NCBI GenBank assembly: GCA_964555685.1 | Contig: CAZKTO010000090.1 | Location: 1 to 7,791, forward strand | Direction: 5' to 3' | Origin: CAZKTO01 sp964555685 | Lineage (GTDB): Bacteria > Chloroflexota > Dehalococcoidia > SHYB01 | DNA: 7,791 nt | In this document: piece after piece, positions 1 through 6,031 of the stretch | Layout of the letters: every line of letters begins with the position of its first letter | Numbering within the stretch: position 1 is the first letter of the stretch | Notes under the pieces: model-generated | The model's input: only the letters and a program-made list of their open reading frames with translations | Told to the model about the DNA's origin: nothing | Databases searched by the model: none | Translations under genes and position numbers: made by a program

Positions 1-69
1 GAGGCAAACGCCTCCGGAGCCCCCGCCTGCGGCGGGGGGCCGCTTTCCGCCCGCCAGCAAGCTGGCGGG
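1..69. repeat. cluster of three hairpins downstream of the acyl-CoA dehydrogenase gene
   Basis: Three perfect inverted repeats lie in tandem. The first has a 5-bp stem, 1-5 with 10-14. The second has an 8-bp GC stem, 20-27 with 31-38, and a 3-base loop. The third has a 9-bp stem, 50-58 with 61-69, around a 2-base centre. They sit beyond the stop codon of the minus-strand acyl-CoA dehydrogenase gene. They may help end that transcript, but no run of T follows on the minus strand. They also look like the dispersed hairpin repeats elsewhere in this window. Confidence 0.55.
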
Positions 70-104
70 TATCCAGCGGCCTCTCTTATGACCTCTCATC
101 CGCC

Positions 105-1268
105 CTACCCCCTGGGCAGCCCCATGCCCCGCGTGGCGATGATCTGACGCAGGATCTCGTTGCTGCCCGCGCCGAAGGTGGGCATGACGGCCGCCTCGTA
201 CATCTGCTCGAAGAGGCCGTTCTTGGGGGCCCGGGGCGACCTCTCGATTAGCTGGCCATAGAGGCCGAGGATGAGCGTGGCCGCGTGGGTGACGCGCTGC
301 TGGAGCTCCGTGCCGAAGATCTTGACGGCGGCGGCCTCGTAGTTGGGCACCTGGCCCTTGCTGACCATCCAGGCCGCGCGGTAGCTGAGCATCTGCGCCA
401 CCTCGACCTCGGCCGAGAGGTCGGCGATGCGGCGGCGCACGTCGGGATCGTCCTTGGGCCGGTAGCCGCCGAAGTCGGCGGTCCTGACGTACTCCACGAG
501 CTGCTCGAAGAGGCGCCGCACGCGCGAGATGGGGAAGACGCCGATCCGCTCGAAGTCCAGGGCCGTGGCGACGATGTACCAGCCCTGGTTCTCATCGCCC
601 ACGCGGTTGGACACGGGGACGCGGACGTTGTCCCAGTAGGTCTGGTTGGTGCGGCCGGCGCCCATGGTCCAGAGGGGCCGGACGGTGATGCCGGCGCTCT
701 TCATATCCACGATGAAGAGGGAGATGCCCTTGTGCTTCGGGGCGTTGGGGTTGGTGCGGGCGGCCAGCCAGACATACTCGGCCTTGTGGGCCAGACTGGT
801 GAAGATCTTGGTGCCGTTGAGGACGTACTCGTCGCCATCGCGGACGGCGCGGAGCTCCAACGAGGCGAGATCGGTGCCGGCGTTGGGCTCCGAGTAGCCG
901 AGGGCGAAGTCGACCTCGCCCTGGGCTATCATGGGGATGTACTGCTTCTTCTGCTCCTCGGTGCCGTACCGCGCGAGGGTGGGCGCGACGATGGTCACGG
1001 CCGTGGCGGGCAGCGGGCCGCCGTAGTAGGCCATCGTCTCCTGGAAGACGTACTGCTCCATGATGCTGCGCTTCTTGCCCCCGTACTCGGCCGGCATGGA
1101 CATGAGCATCCAGCCCCTCTCGGCGAGCTTCTTGTGGAAGGCCTTCTCGGCGTTCAGCGGGATCTCCGTGTAGGAGCGGCGGCGCATCTCCTCTGGCCAG
1201 TGCTCATCGACAAACGCCTTGATCTCCTGGCGGAACTCCTCGGCGTTCTCGGGCAGGGTGAAGTCCAT
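105..1268 (-). CDS. acyl-CoA dehydrogenase family protein
   Basis: This 387-residue flavoprotein has the usual length of the acyl-CoA dehydrogenase family, whose members take two hydrogens from the alpha,beta carbons of an acyl-CoA and pass the electrons from FAD to an electron-transferring flavoprotein. The order is standard: N-terminal helical domain to about residue 120, middle beta domain with the signature YSEPNAGTD at 125-133, and C-terminal helical domain ending FGAGSNEI at 365-372. The place of the catalytic glutamate of medium-chain enzymes (the E of the YEG motif) is Gly366. A glutamate in LDFER (Glu240) lies where isovaleryl-CoA dehydrogenase keeps its base, so that is the likely catalytic residue. 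The C-terminus resembles enzymes for branched, cyclic or aromatic acyl-CoAs more than straight-chain ones; the substrate is unknown. The ATG is supported by AGGAG at 1275-1279, six bases upstream. It lies 110 bases behind the CoA-transferase gene on the same strand, so the two are probably functionally linked, although hairpins lie between them. Confidence 0.95.
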   Translation of the reverse strand: MDFTLPENAEEFRQEIKAFVDEHWPEEMRRRSYTEIPLNAEKAFHKKLAERGWMLMSMPAEYGGKKRSIMEQYVFQETMAYYGGPLPATAVTIVAPTLARYGTEEQKKQYIPMIAQGEVDFALGYSEPNAGTDLASLELRAVRDGDEYVLNGTKIFTSLAHKAEYVWLAARTNPNAPKHKGISLFIVDMKSAGITVRPLWTMGAGRTNQTYWDNVRVPVSNRVGDENQGWYIVATALDFERIGVFPISRVRRLFEQLVEYVRTADFGGYRPKDDPDVRRRIADLSAEVEVAQMLSYRAAWMVSKGQVPNYEAAAVKIFGTELQQRVTHAATLILGLYGQLIERSPRAPKNGLFEQMYEAAVMPTFGAGSNEILRQIIATRGMGLPRG

Positions 1269-1289
1269 GGTGTGCTCCTAACCTCCCTC

Positions 1290-1350
1290 CTCCCCCGCAA
1301 GGAGAGGGGGAGACCAAGCGTGAGACCCTTCGTCCCGATGGAATCGGGAC
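1290..1350. repeat. two intergenic hairpins between acyl-CoA dehydrogenase and CoA-transferase genes
   Basis: An inverted repeat at 1290-1296 and 1306-1312 forms a 7-bp stem with a 9-base loop. A second at 1332-1339 and 1343-1350 forms a perfect 8-bp stem (GTCCCGAT) with a 3-base loop. Both are of the GC-rich type scattered through the other gaps of this window. Neither is followed by a T tract on the minus strand, so they are not clear intrinsic terminators. They could slow or attenuate transcription from the CoA-transferase gene into the dehydrogenase gene. Confidence 0.5.
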
Positions 1351-1356
1351 TCAGGA

Positions 1357-1386
1357 TGATCTGACGCCCAATTGGGCGTCAGATCA
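1357..1386. repeat. 30-bp perfect palindrome over the CoA-transferase stop codon
   Basis: Bases 1357-1386 read the same on both strands, with the centre AATT at 1370-1373. The left half contains CTGACGCCC and the right half its complement GGGCGTCAG. The minus-strand stop codon TGA (1381-1379) is inside the right half, so the palindrome covers the last codons and the stop. In RNA it would form a hairpin of up to 13 pairs at the very end of the message. No T run follows, so it fits a 3'-end stabilising or attenuating stem, or a protein-binding site, better than a classical intrinsic terminator. Confidence 0.75.
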
Positions 1387-2551
1387 CCTGGCCATCGCGC
1401 AGCGCCGCGATATCATCCCAGGAATACCCTAGCCCTTGCAATATCTCCTCTGTGTGCTGGCCGATCTCCGGGGCCGGCCCCGGGAACTGGGGCGGCGTCT
1501 TGGACATCTTGATGGGGTGCCCCACGATCTTCTTCCTCCCCAGGTCCGGGTGGTCGATGGTGCGAATGTAGCCGTTGATGGCGGCCTGCTCGTCGTTCAG
1601 GATGTCGTCATAGGTCTGGACAGGAGCGACGAGGAACTCGTGGGCCTCCAGGACGGCCAGCCACTCCTTCGTCGACCTCTTCGCGAAGGCGGGCTCCATG
1701 ATCTTCCAGAGGGCCTCCTCGTTCTGGCCGCGCAGCTCGGCGGTGGCGATGAGCGGGTCGTTCTGGTGCGCCTCGATGCCCAAGACCTTGCAGAGCGCCG
1801 GCCACTGCTCGTCGAAGCAGCCGGCTATGCAGAGGTAGCCGTCCTGGGTGCGGAAGGAGCCCCAGACGCCACGAAGGGCAAAGGAGTGGTTGCGGCCCGC
1901 GCGACGCAGGGGGAGCTGGGGGTTGAAGGCCTTGGTGCTGATCTCCCAGGGCTGCATGCAGATGATGGTGCCGTAGAGAGAGACCTCGACCTTCTGGCCC
2001 TCGCCGGTGCGCTGGCGGTGGACGAGGGCCGCGAGGATGCCGGCGGCCAGGGTCATGGCCGTGGAGGAGTCGGCGATGATGGCGCCCGCGGGCAGGGGGT
2101 AGTGGTCGGGGAGGCCGGTGTAGGCCATGAGGCCGCCGGCGGCCTGGCCCAGGGTGTCGCGCCCGGGCTTCATGCGCCAGGGGCCGTCGCTGCCGAACGT
2201 CGTCCCGAAGGCGTAGATGATGTCCGGCTTGACCCGTTGCAGCGCCTCGTAGCCGAAGCCCAGGCGGTCCATGACGCCCGGGAGCCAGTTGCTGACCACC
2301 ACGTCGCTCTTGGCGACGAGCCGGTAGACGATCTCGCGGGCGCGGGGCTGCTTGAGGTCGAGGGTGAGGCTGCGCTTGCCTCGGTTGAGGGCGGTGACGT
2401 AGGCGGGACCGCCGCGGCGCCCGAACTCGCCCTCCCGGCGCTCGACCTTGTAGACGGTGGCGCCCATATCGGCCAGGAGGGCGGTGCCGTAGGGCCCCAG
2501 GACCTCCTGGGAGAAGTCGACGATCTTGATGCCGTCCAGCGCTCCTGCCAT
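1379..2551 (-). CDS. CaiB/BaiF family (type III) CoA-transferase
   Basis: This 390-residue protein matches the usual 380-430 residues of family III CoA-transferases, which move CoA from a donor thioester to a carboxylic acid through aspartyl-anhydride intermediates and work as interlocked dimers in the cytoplasm. The N-terminus has the family pattern GIKIVDFS (7-14) and LLADMGATVYKVER (25-38), then NRGKRSLTLDLK (56-67). The probable catalytic aspartate is Asp161 in ADSSTAM, matching the active-site Asp of formyl-CoA transferase and CaiB. The rest is the typical small domain and C-terminal return. The start is well fixed: AGGAGGA at 2557-2563 lies just upstream of the ATG. Acid and CoA donor cannot be told from sequence; many members act on hydroxy, aromatic or carnitine-like acids. 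The gene precedes the acyl-CoA dehydrogenase, which could act on its product. Its stop lies in a 30-bp palindrome, and an inverted-repeat element starts only five bases upstream of its ribosome binding site, so promoter and insertion history are entangled. Confidence 0.95.
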   Translation of the reverse strand: MAGALDGIKIVDFSQEVLGPYGTALLADMGATVYKVERREGEFGRRGGPAYVTALNRGKRSLTLDLKQPRAREIVYRLVAKSDVVVSNWLPGVMDRLGFGYEALQRVKPDIIYAFGTTFGSDGPWRMKPGRDTLGQAAGGLMAYTGLPDHYPLPAGAIIADSSTAMTLAAGILAALVHRQRTGEGQKVEVSLYGTIICMQPWEISTKAFNPQLPLRRAGRNHSFALRGVWGSFRTQDGYLCIAGCFDEQWPALCKVLGIEAHQNDPLIATAELRGQNEEALWKIMEPAFAKRSTKEWLAVLEAHEFLVAPVQTYDDILNDEQAAINGYIRTIDHPDLGRKKIVGHPIKMSKTPPQFPGPAPEIGQHTEEILQGLGYSWDDIAALRDGQVI

Positions 2552-2567
2552 GGCGCTCCTCCTGTTT

Positions 2568-2816
2568 TGTCACCCCGAGCGTGGCGAGGGGTCTCTCGTG
2601 CCGCTGTCGTGCCACTCCTTGCTCAAGTCTTTCCACCAAGGATTCATTGACTGAATTCACACAATCTTTGATTGCAGCACACGAGAGATTCCTCGCCTCG
2701 CTCAGAGGCTGTGAATTTTCCCTTCGTAGGGGCAACCCCCCGTGGTTGCCCCAGATGGGCGGGCACGGGGGCCCGCCCCTACGGGTGATTTGTTCACAGC
2801 CTCGCTCAGAATGACA
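2568..2816. repeat. inverted-repeat intergenic element, right arm split by a later insertion
   Basis: The left arm is 2568-2600 and the right arm is 2680-2705 continued at 2810-2816. Taken together as 33-base arms, they are inverted copies matching at 27 of 33 positions (hand count). Shared blocks include TCTCTCGTG, GGCGAGG and GAGCG. The right arm is contiguous only if bases 2706-2809 are removed, which is the sign of a later insertion. The spacer 2601-2679 is AT-richer and shows no gene. The arms resemble the CATTCTGAGCG-type dispersed repeats common in intergenic DNA of environmental genomes; this is from memory, not a search. The element fills most of the gap between the LLM gene and the CoA-transferase gene. 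Confidence 0.7.
2706..2802. mobile_element. 97-bp MITE-like element with direct repeat, nested in an older repeat
   Basis: The ends are perfect 10-base inverted repeats, AGGCTGTGAA at 2706-2715 and its complement at 2793-2802. A second inverted pair lies further in, CGTAGGGG at 2725-2732 with 2776-2783. The centre folds into two hairpins: a 9-bp stem, 2729-2737 with 2744-2752, and an 8-bp stem, 2757-2764 with 2771-2778, each with a 6-base loop. CGCTCAG flanks the element on both sides (2699-2705 and 2803-2809). The direct repeat can be read as 10 bases (CCTCGCTCAG, 2696-2705 and 2800-2809) if the right end is set three bases earlier. This fits a target-site duplication. The element encodes no protein, so it would need a transposase supplied elsewhere. 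Confidence 0.7.
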
Positions 2817-2823
2817 CGGAAAG

Positions 2824-3822
2824 CTACCCTTCCCCCTGAAACTGCGGCATGACCTTCTTGGCGAAGAGCTCGATGGAGCGCATGACCCGCTCGTGGGGCA
2901 TGCCGGCGAGCTGGAGCTGCACGACCAGGTGGCTCACGGGCAGGGCCTGCCCCTGCTGGGCCAGCCGCCGTTGGACCTGCTCCACCCAGTGGGCCGGGTC
3001 GCCGATGATGAAGTCCTCGGCCAGGGCGTTCTTGAAGACGTTGCGGTCGCCGAACTTCCACCACCAGTCGCGGTACTTCTGCTGGACGTAGGCGGCGTGC
3101 GGCTCGGCCTCGGCCCAGGCCCTCTCGCGGTCCTCGTGAACGTGGCCGAAGACGAGGGTCTGCGCCTGGGCCCTGGGCTCCGTGCCATACTCCTGGCAGT
3201 GACGCCGGTAGCGAGCGTACATCTCGCCGTCCGGGGCGCCGCAGAAGCCCTCGAGGCCGAAGCGGGCGACGCGCCGGACGCCGGCCTTCCCGGCGCGTCC
3301 CACCCAGATAGGCGGGCGCGGCCGCTGGATCGGCTTGGGCATCATGCCGACGTCTTTCAGGCTGAAGTGGCGCCCCTCGAAGCTGAATCGCTCCTCGGTC
3401 CAGGCCCGGATCAGGACCTCCAGCGCCTCGTCCATGATGCGGCCCGACCGGTCCTGGGGGACGCCGAAGGCCTCGTACTCCTCGCTGCGGTAGCCCAGGC
3501 CCATGCCGAGGATCAGACGGCCGTTGGAGATGATATCCACGGTGGCGGCGTCCTCGGCCAGGCGCAGGGGGCTCTGGAGCGGCAGAAGGAGGACGAAGGA
3601 GCCGATGCGGATCCGGCTGGTCCGCGCCGCCCACGCCGCCTCGATGGGCATGAGAGCCGGCGAGTAGCCGTCCTCGATGAAGTGGTGCTCGGTGGTGAAG
3701 ACGGAGTCGAAGCCGAGGCGCTCGGCGAGGAGCACCTGCTCCATCGTCTGGGCGTAGAGCTGGTGCCACGGGACCCGCCACGGGGCCGGGTTCCGATGGG
3801 AGAACATGAGGCCGACCTGCAT
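2824..3822 (-). CDS. LLM class (luciferase-like) flavin-dependent oxidoreductase
   Basis: The 332-residue product belongs to the bacterial luciferase-like superfamily: TIM-barrel enzymes using reduced FMN or coenzyme F420 to oxidise small organic molecules. Seen in order are an N-terminal beta strand MQVGLMFSHRN, the conserved TEHHF at 44-48 after an alpha/beta unit, RIRIGSFVLLLPLQSPLRLAE at 70-90, and the hallmark GRLILGMGLGYRSEEYEAFG at 101-120. PPIWVGRAG (170-178) is the strand near the flavin phosphate site. The frame stays open 22 codons further upstream, but the start at 3822 is preferred: it begins directly with the first barrel strand and has AGGGAG five bases upstream. FMN versus F420 and the substrate cannot be decided. 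It lies on the same strand as the CoA-transferase gene but 272 bases away, with repeat elements between, so co-transcription is doubtful. A role in the same catabolic route is possible but inferred from position alone. Confidence 0.93.
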   Translation of the reverse strand: MQVGLMFSHRNPAPWRVPWHQLYAQTMEQVLLAERLGFDSVFTTEHHFIEDGYSPALMPIEAAWAARTSRIRIGSFVLLLPLQSPLRLAEDAATVDIISNGRLILGMGLGYRSEEYEAFGVPQDRSGRIMDEALEVLIRAWTEERFSFEGRHFSLKDVGMMPKPIQRPRPPIWVGRAGKAGVRRVARFGLEGFCGAPDGEMYARYRRHCQEYGTEPRAQAQTLVFGHVHEDRERAWAEAEPHAAYVQQKYRDWWWKFGDRNVFKNALAEDFIIGDPAHWVEQVQRRLAQQGQALPVSHLVVQLQLAGMPHERVMRSIELFAKKVMPQFQGEG

Positions 3823-3904
3823 CGCGCTCCCTGGCGGCGGCGCTCCGGCCAGACCTCTCCCGACAGGCACGCCCGCAGCCCCTTGCAACCGCCGAGCCGC
3901 GCTG

Positions 3905-3933
3905 ATTCTGCCGCAAACGCCATCGGAAGTAAA
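3905..3933 (-). promoter_or_regulatory. candidate sigma-70-type promoter for the LLM oxidoreductase gene
   Basis: On the minus strand TTTACT (3933-3928) stands 17 bases from CAGAAT (3910-3905). Each box matches the bacterial consensus at four of six positions and the spacing is optimal. The start of transcription would be near 3898, giving a leader of about 75 bases. The match is by eye in GC-rich DNA. The rest of 3823-4022 shows no gene. Confidence 0.35.
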
Positions 3934-4022
3934 GCGCCCGCCGGTCGGAGAGCGCCGAAAGGCGTGATCGCGGGGCCGTGGCGCTTTGCAACACGCGAGG
4001 GCGCGCCGCCCACGGGCGAGGC

Positions 4023-4187
4023 CTAGTACTCAGTCACACTAAATGTGATGAACCTGCCTCACGCCCCCATCCTAGCCTTCCCCCGTCACGGGGGAAGGGA
4101 GGGGATCCTCTCCCCCGTGACGGGGGAGAGTGAGAGTGGGGGTGAACTCTGGGTCCATCCATCAAATCCACCGTGACTGAGTACTAG
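4023..4187. mobile_element. 165-bp MITE-like element with perfect 15-bp terminal inverted repeats
   Basis: CTAGTACTCAGTCAC at 4023-4037 is repeated in perfect inversion at 4173-4187, and similarity continues imperfectly for about 13 more bases inward. The outermost CTAG is itself a palindrome, so it could instead be a duplicated target, with the element proper running from TACTCAG to CTGAGTA. The inside is made of C/G runs folding into two hairpins (4076-4098 and 4108-4130). There is no open frame of its own. The element ends exactly at the 3' end of the potassium transporter gene and its right repeat contains that gene's stop codon. TA at the ends would suit an IS630/Tc1-type transposase, but no transposase is present and this is a guess. 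Confidence 0.7.
4076..4130. repeat. twin hairpins inside the 165-bp element
   Basis: Hairpin one is a perfect 10-bp stem, 4076-4085 with 4089-4098, and loop TCA. Hairpin two is a perfect 10-bp stem, 4108-4117 with 4121-4130, and loop TGA. The cores CCCCCGTCACGGGGG and CCCCCGTGACGGGGG are inverses of each other, so the segment can also pair as one long stem. Followed on either strand there is no T tract. It could act as a transcription roadblock downstream of the potassium transporter gene. Confidence 0.6.
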
Positions 4188-5707
4188 CCTACCCGGATCG
4201 CCTCGTCGTGGCGAGGGGCCTCGCGCGTCTCGACGCTCCGGGCGCTCAGGGCCAGCGCCAGGGTGAGGGGCCCGATCCGTCCTGCGAACATGCCGAACAT
4301 GATAAGACCCTTCCCCACCAGGCTCAGGTCCGGCGTGACGCCCGAGGTGTAGCCCGTGGTGCTGACGGCGGAGACGGACTCGAAGAGGAGCTTCGTGAAG
4401 TCGAAGCCTTCGATGGCGCTCAGGGCCAGCGCGATGGCGAAGACGAGGGCGGCGGTGAAGAAGACGATGGCGACGGCGCGGTGGACCTGGACCTCGGGGA
4501 TCGTCTTGCCGAAAGCGTGGACGCGGTGGCGCCCGCGGACGTAGGAGAAGGCCGTCAGCGCCACGGTGGCGAAGGTGTTGACCTTGACGCCTCCGGCCGT
4601 CGATCCGGACGCGCCGCCGATGAACATGAGGAGCATGATGACGAGCAGGGCCGGCACAGCCACGGCGCCGAGGTCGATGGGGGAGAAGCCGGCGGTGCGC
4701 GCGGCGCCGGAGAGGAAGGCGGCGTTGGCCAGGCCGTCCTCGGCCGGGGCGCCGGCGGCCCGCAGAGCCCCCGACCATTCGAGGCCGCCGATGACGGCGG
4801 CGCCCCCCGCCAGGAGCACGATGGTCGAGAGGACCGTGAGCTTGGCGTCGAGGCTCCACCCCAGCCAGGGCGGGCGCGTGCAGAGGAGGACGACCAGCGG
4901 CACGCCCAACCCGCCGATGACGAAGAGGCCCTGGAGGATGCCAAGGAGCGCCAGGTCCCCCTGGAACCCTTGGACGGAGGCGAAGCCGCCCTCCAGATCG
5001 AAGCCTGCGTTGTTGAAGGCCGAGATGGAGTAGAAGGACGAATCGAGGAGGCCGTGGGCGTGGCCGGAGGCGGCGAACCGCTCGTAGAAGAGGTAGGCGC
5101 CCAGGGCCTCGATGAGCAGGGTCACGGCGACGACCGCCACGGCGAACCAGACGAACCGGCGCCGGCTGGCGGTGCCGAGGGTGTCGGCGATCCGCTCGTC
5201 GGAGACGTTGACGCGCTCCTTGACCAGCAGCAGGACGAAGGCGCTCATGGTCATGAAGCCGATGCCGCCGAGCTGGATCAGGCTCATGATGACGATGACG
5301 CCCGTGCGGCTGTAGCTATCGTGGGTGTCCACCGTGGCGAGGCCGGTGGCGCTGATGGCGGAGACGGCGGTGAAGAAGGCGTCCGGGGCGGGGGTGAAGT
5401 CGCCCGAGGCGCTGGCGAAGGGCAGGGTCAGGAGAAGGCCGCCGGCCGCCGTCAGGACCAGAAAGCCGATGAGGATGACCCTGAAGAAGGGGACGTAGGC
5501 CGGGTGCAGCCGGATGGGGCCGACGGTCGCCGAGGCGTAGCCCGCCTGCGAGGGCGTGTGGACCCGGGGGCGCAGGCGCGGAAGGGAGGAGACGCCTCGG
5601 TCCGAGCCGGCTACCCCGGCGGGTCGGGGCACCCGGGGCGTGATGACCCGAAGACCCTTGGGGCCCGGCCGCCCCGGGGACACGCGCGGATGCGGCTCAC
5701 GTTGCAT
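4184..5707 (-). CDS. ktrB: TrkH/KtrB family potassium uptake protein (channel subunit)
   Basis: This is an integral inner-membrane K+ (possibly Na+-dependent) translocating subunit with four repeated membrane-pore-membrane units. The four selectivity-filter loops are visible: SAISATGLAT (116-125), SAFNNAGFDL (229-238), GAARTAGFSP (334-343) and SAVSTTGYTS (446-455), each with its filter glycine (122, 235, 340, 452). GGASGSTAGGVKV (364-376) is the gating-region motif of the family, and LIQLGGIGFMT (143-153) plus the C-terminal GRIGPLT (476-482) fit the KtrB branch. At 507 residues it is about 60 longer than typical KtrB. The excess is an Arg/Pro-rich N-terminus before IRLHPAYVPFFR, so the true start may be later; in-frame GTG codons occur at residues 9 and 26, and no strong ribosome binding site picks one. 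The C-terminus ends IRVG like normal KtrB, so it is not truncated, yet its TAG stop lies in the terminal repeat of a MITE-like element. The cytoplasmic NAD/ATP-binding partner KtrA/TrkA is not in the window. Confidence 0.93.
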   Translation of the reverse strand: MQREPHPRVSPGRPGPKGLRVITPRVPRPAGVAGSDRGVSSLPRLRPRVHTPSQAGYASATVGPIRLHPAYVPFFRVILIGFLVLTAAGGLLLTLPFASASGDFTPAPDAFFTAVSAISATGLATVDTHDSYSRTGVIVIMSLIQLGGIGFMTMSAFVLLLVKERVNVSDERIADTLGTASRRRFVWFAVAVVAVTLLIEALGAYLFYERFAASGHAHGLLDSSFYSISAFNNAGFDLEGGFASVQGFQGDLALLGILQGLFVIGGLGVPLVVLLCTRPPWLGWSLDAKLTVLSTIVLLAGGAAVIGGLEWSGALRAAGAPAEDGLANAAFLSGAARTAGFSPIDLGAVAVPALLVIMLLMFIGGASGSTAGGVKVNTFATVALTAFSYVRGRHRVHAFGKTIPEVQVHRAVAIVFFTAALVFAIALALSAIEGFDFTKLLFESVSAVSTTGYTSGVTPDLSLVGKGLIMFGMFAGRIGPLTLALALSARSVETREAPRHDEAIRVG

Positions 5708-5790
5708 GGCGACGCCACCGCCAGTCGCGGCGCGAGACGCGCGGCCGCCGGTGCATCCTCCCGGTGCCGGTGGGCTTCACATTCCCTGAG

Positions 5791-5819
5791 AGCATACCAG
5801 AGACAATGACATTAGTCTA
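5791..5819 (-). promoter_or_regulatory. candidate promoter for the potassium transporter gene
   Basis: Read on the minus strand, TAGACT (5819-5814) is separated by 17 bases from TATGCT (5796-5791), which is preceded by TGG, making an extended -10 (TGnTATnnT). Each hexamer matches four of six consensus bases. Transcription would start near 5784, giving a leader of roughly 77 bases before the ATG at 5707. This is one of the few AT-rich patches in the gap. No operator was recognised. Confidence 0.45.
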
Positions 5820-5839
5820 GAACTCGTCCGAAACTTTAT

Positions 5840-6031
5840 CTAAGAGAGAGTGTGAGAAGCACCCGCCACCCACCGTCGTTGCGAGCGAGTCCCCGAGCGT
5901 GGCAACCTGGTGGGGCTGGGCCCCGTTCGTGCGCCACCCATCACCCCACCAGATTGCTTCGCGGAGCCTCGCAACGACAGCAGGGAAGGGCTACGACAGG
6001 CGCTTCTTTGTCTTTTCACACACTCTCTAAG
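5840..6031. repeat. 192-bp inverted-repeat element between divergent genes
   Basis: The outer arms 5840-5859 and 6012-6031 are inverted copies matching at 17 of 20 positions. Inner arms GTCGTTGCGAG (5875-5885) and its perfect complement (5968-5978) continue the stem, followed by CTGGTGGGG (5907-5915) and its complement (5944-5952). The octamer CTCGTCCG occurs directly on both sides, at 5823-5830 and 6032-6039. It touches the right arm but is nine bases from the left arm, so it is an imperfect case for a target duplication. The left half shares the 13-mer CCCCGAGCGTGGC (5891-5903) with the left arm of the repeat at 2568-2816, so the families look related. No coding capacity is seen. Confidence 0.6.

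Noticed and set aside
285..1364. Long plus-strand open frame opposite the acyl-CoA dehydrogenase
   Set aside because: It is antisense to a gene with clear family motifs, and its Gly/Val/Leu/Asp-rich product is typical of shadow frames in GC-rich DNA.
1436..2650. Long plus-strand open frame opposite the CoA-transferase
   Set aside because: Antisense shadow with biased composition and no recognisable domain.
3953..3964. Small hairpin with GAAA tetraloop, considered as part of a riboswitch or RNA gene
   Set aside because: The stem is only 4 bp and no further conserved RNA motif was recognised around it.
2893..4026. Long plus-strand open frame opposite the LLM oxidoreductase
   Set aside because: Antisense shadow; it also runs across a promoter-like gap.
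4208..5809. 533-codon plus-strand open frame opposite the potassium transporter
   Set aside because: Its product is almost wholly Gly, Ala, Asp, Glu and Arg with no fold-like pattern, whereas the minus strand has all four potassium filter loops.
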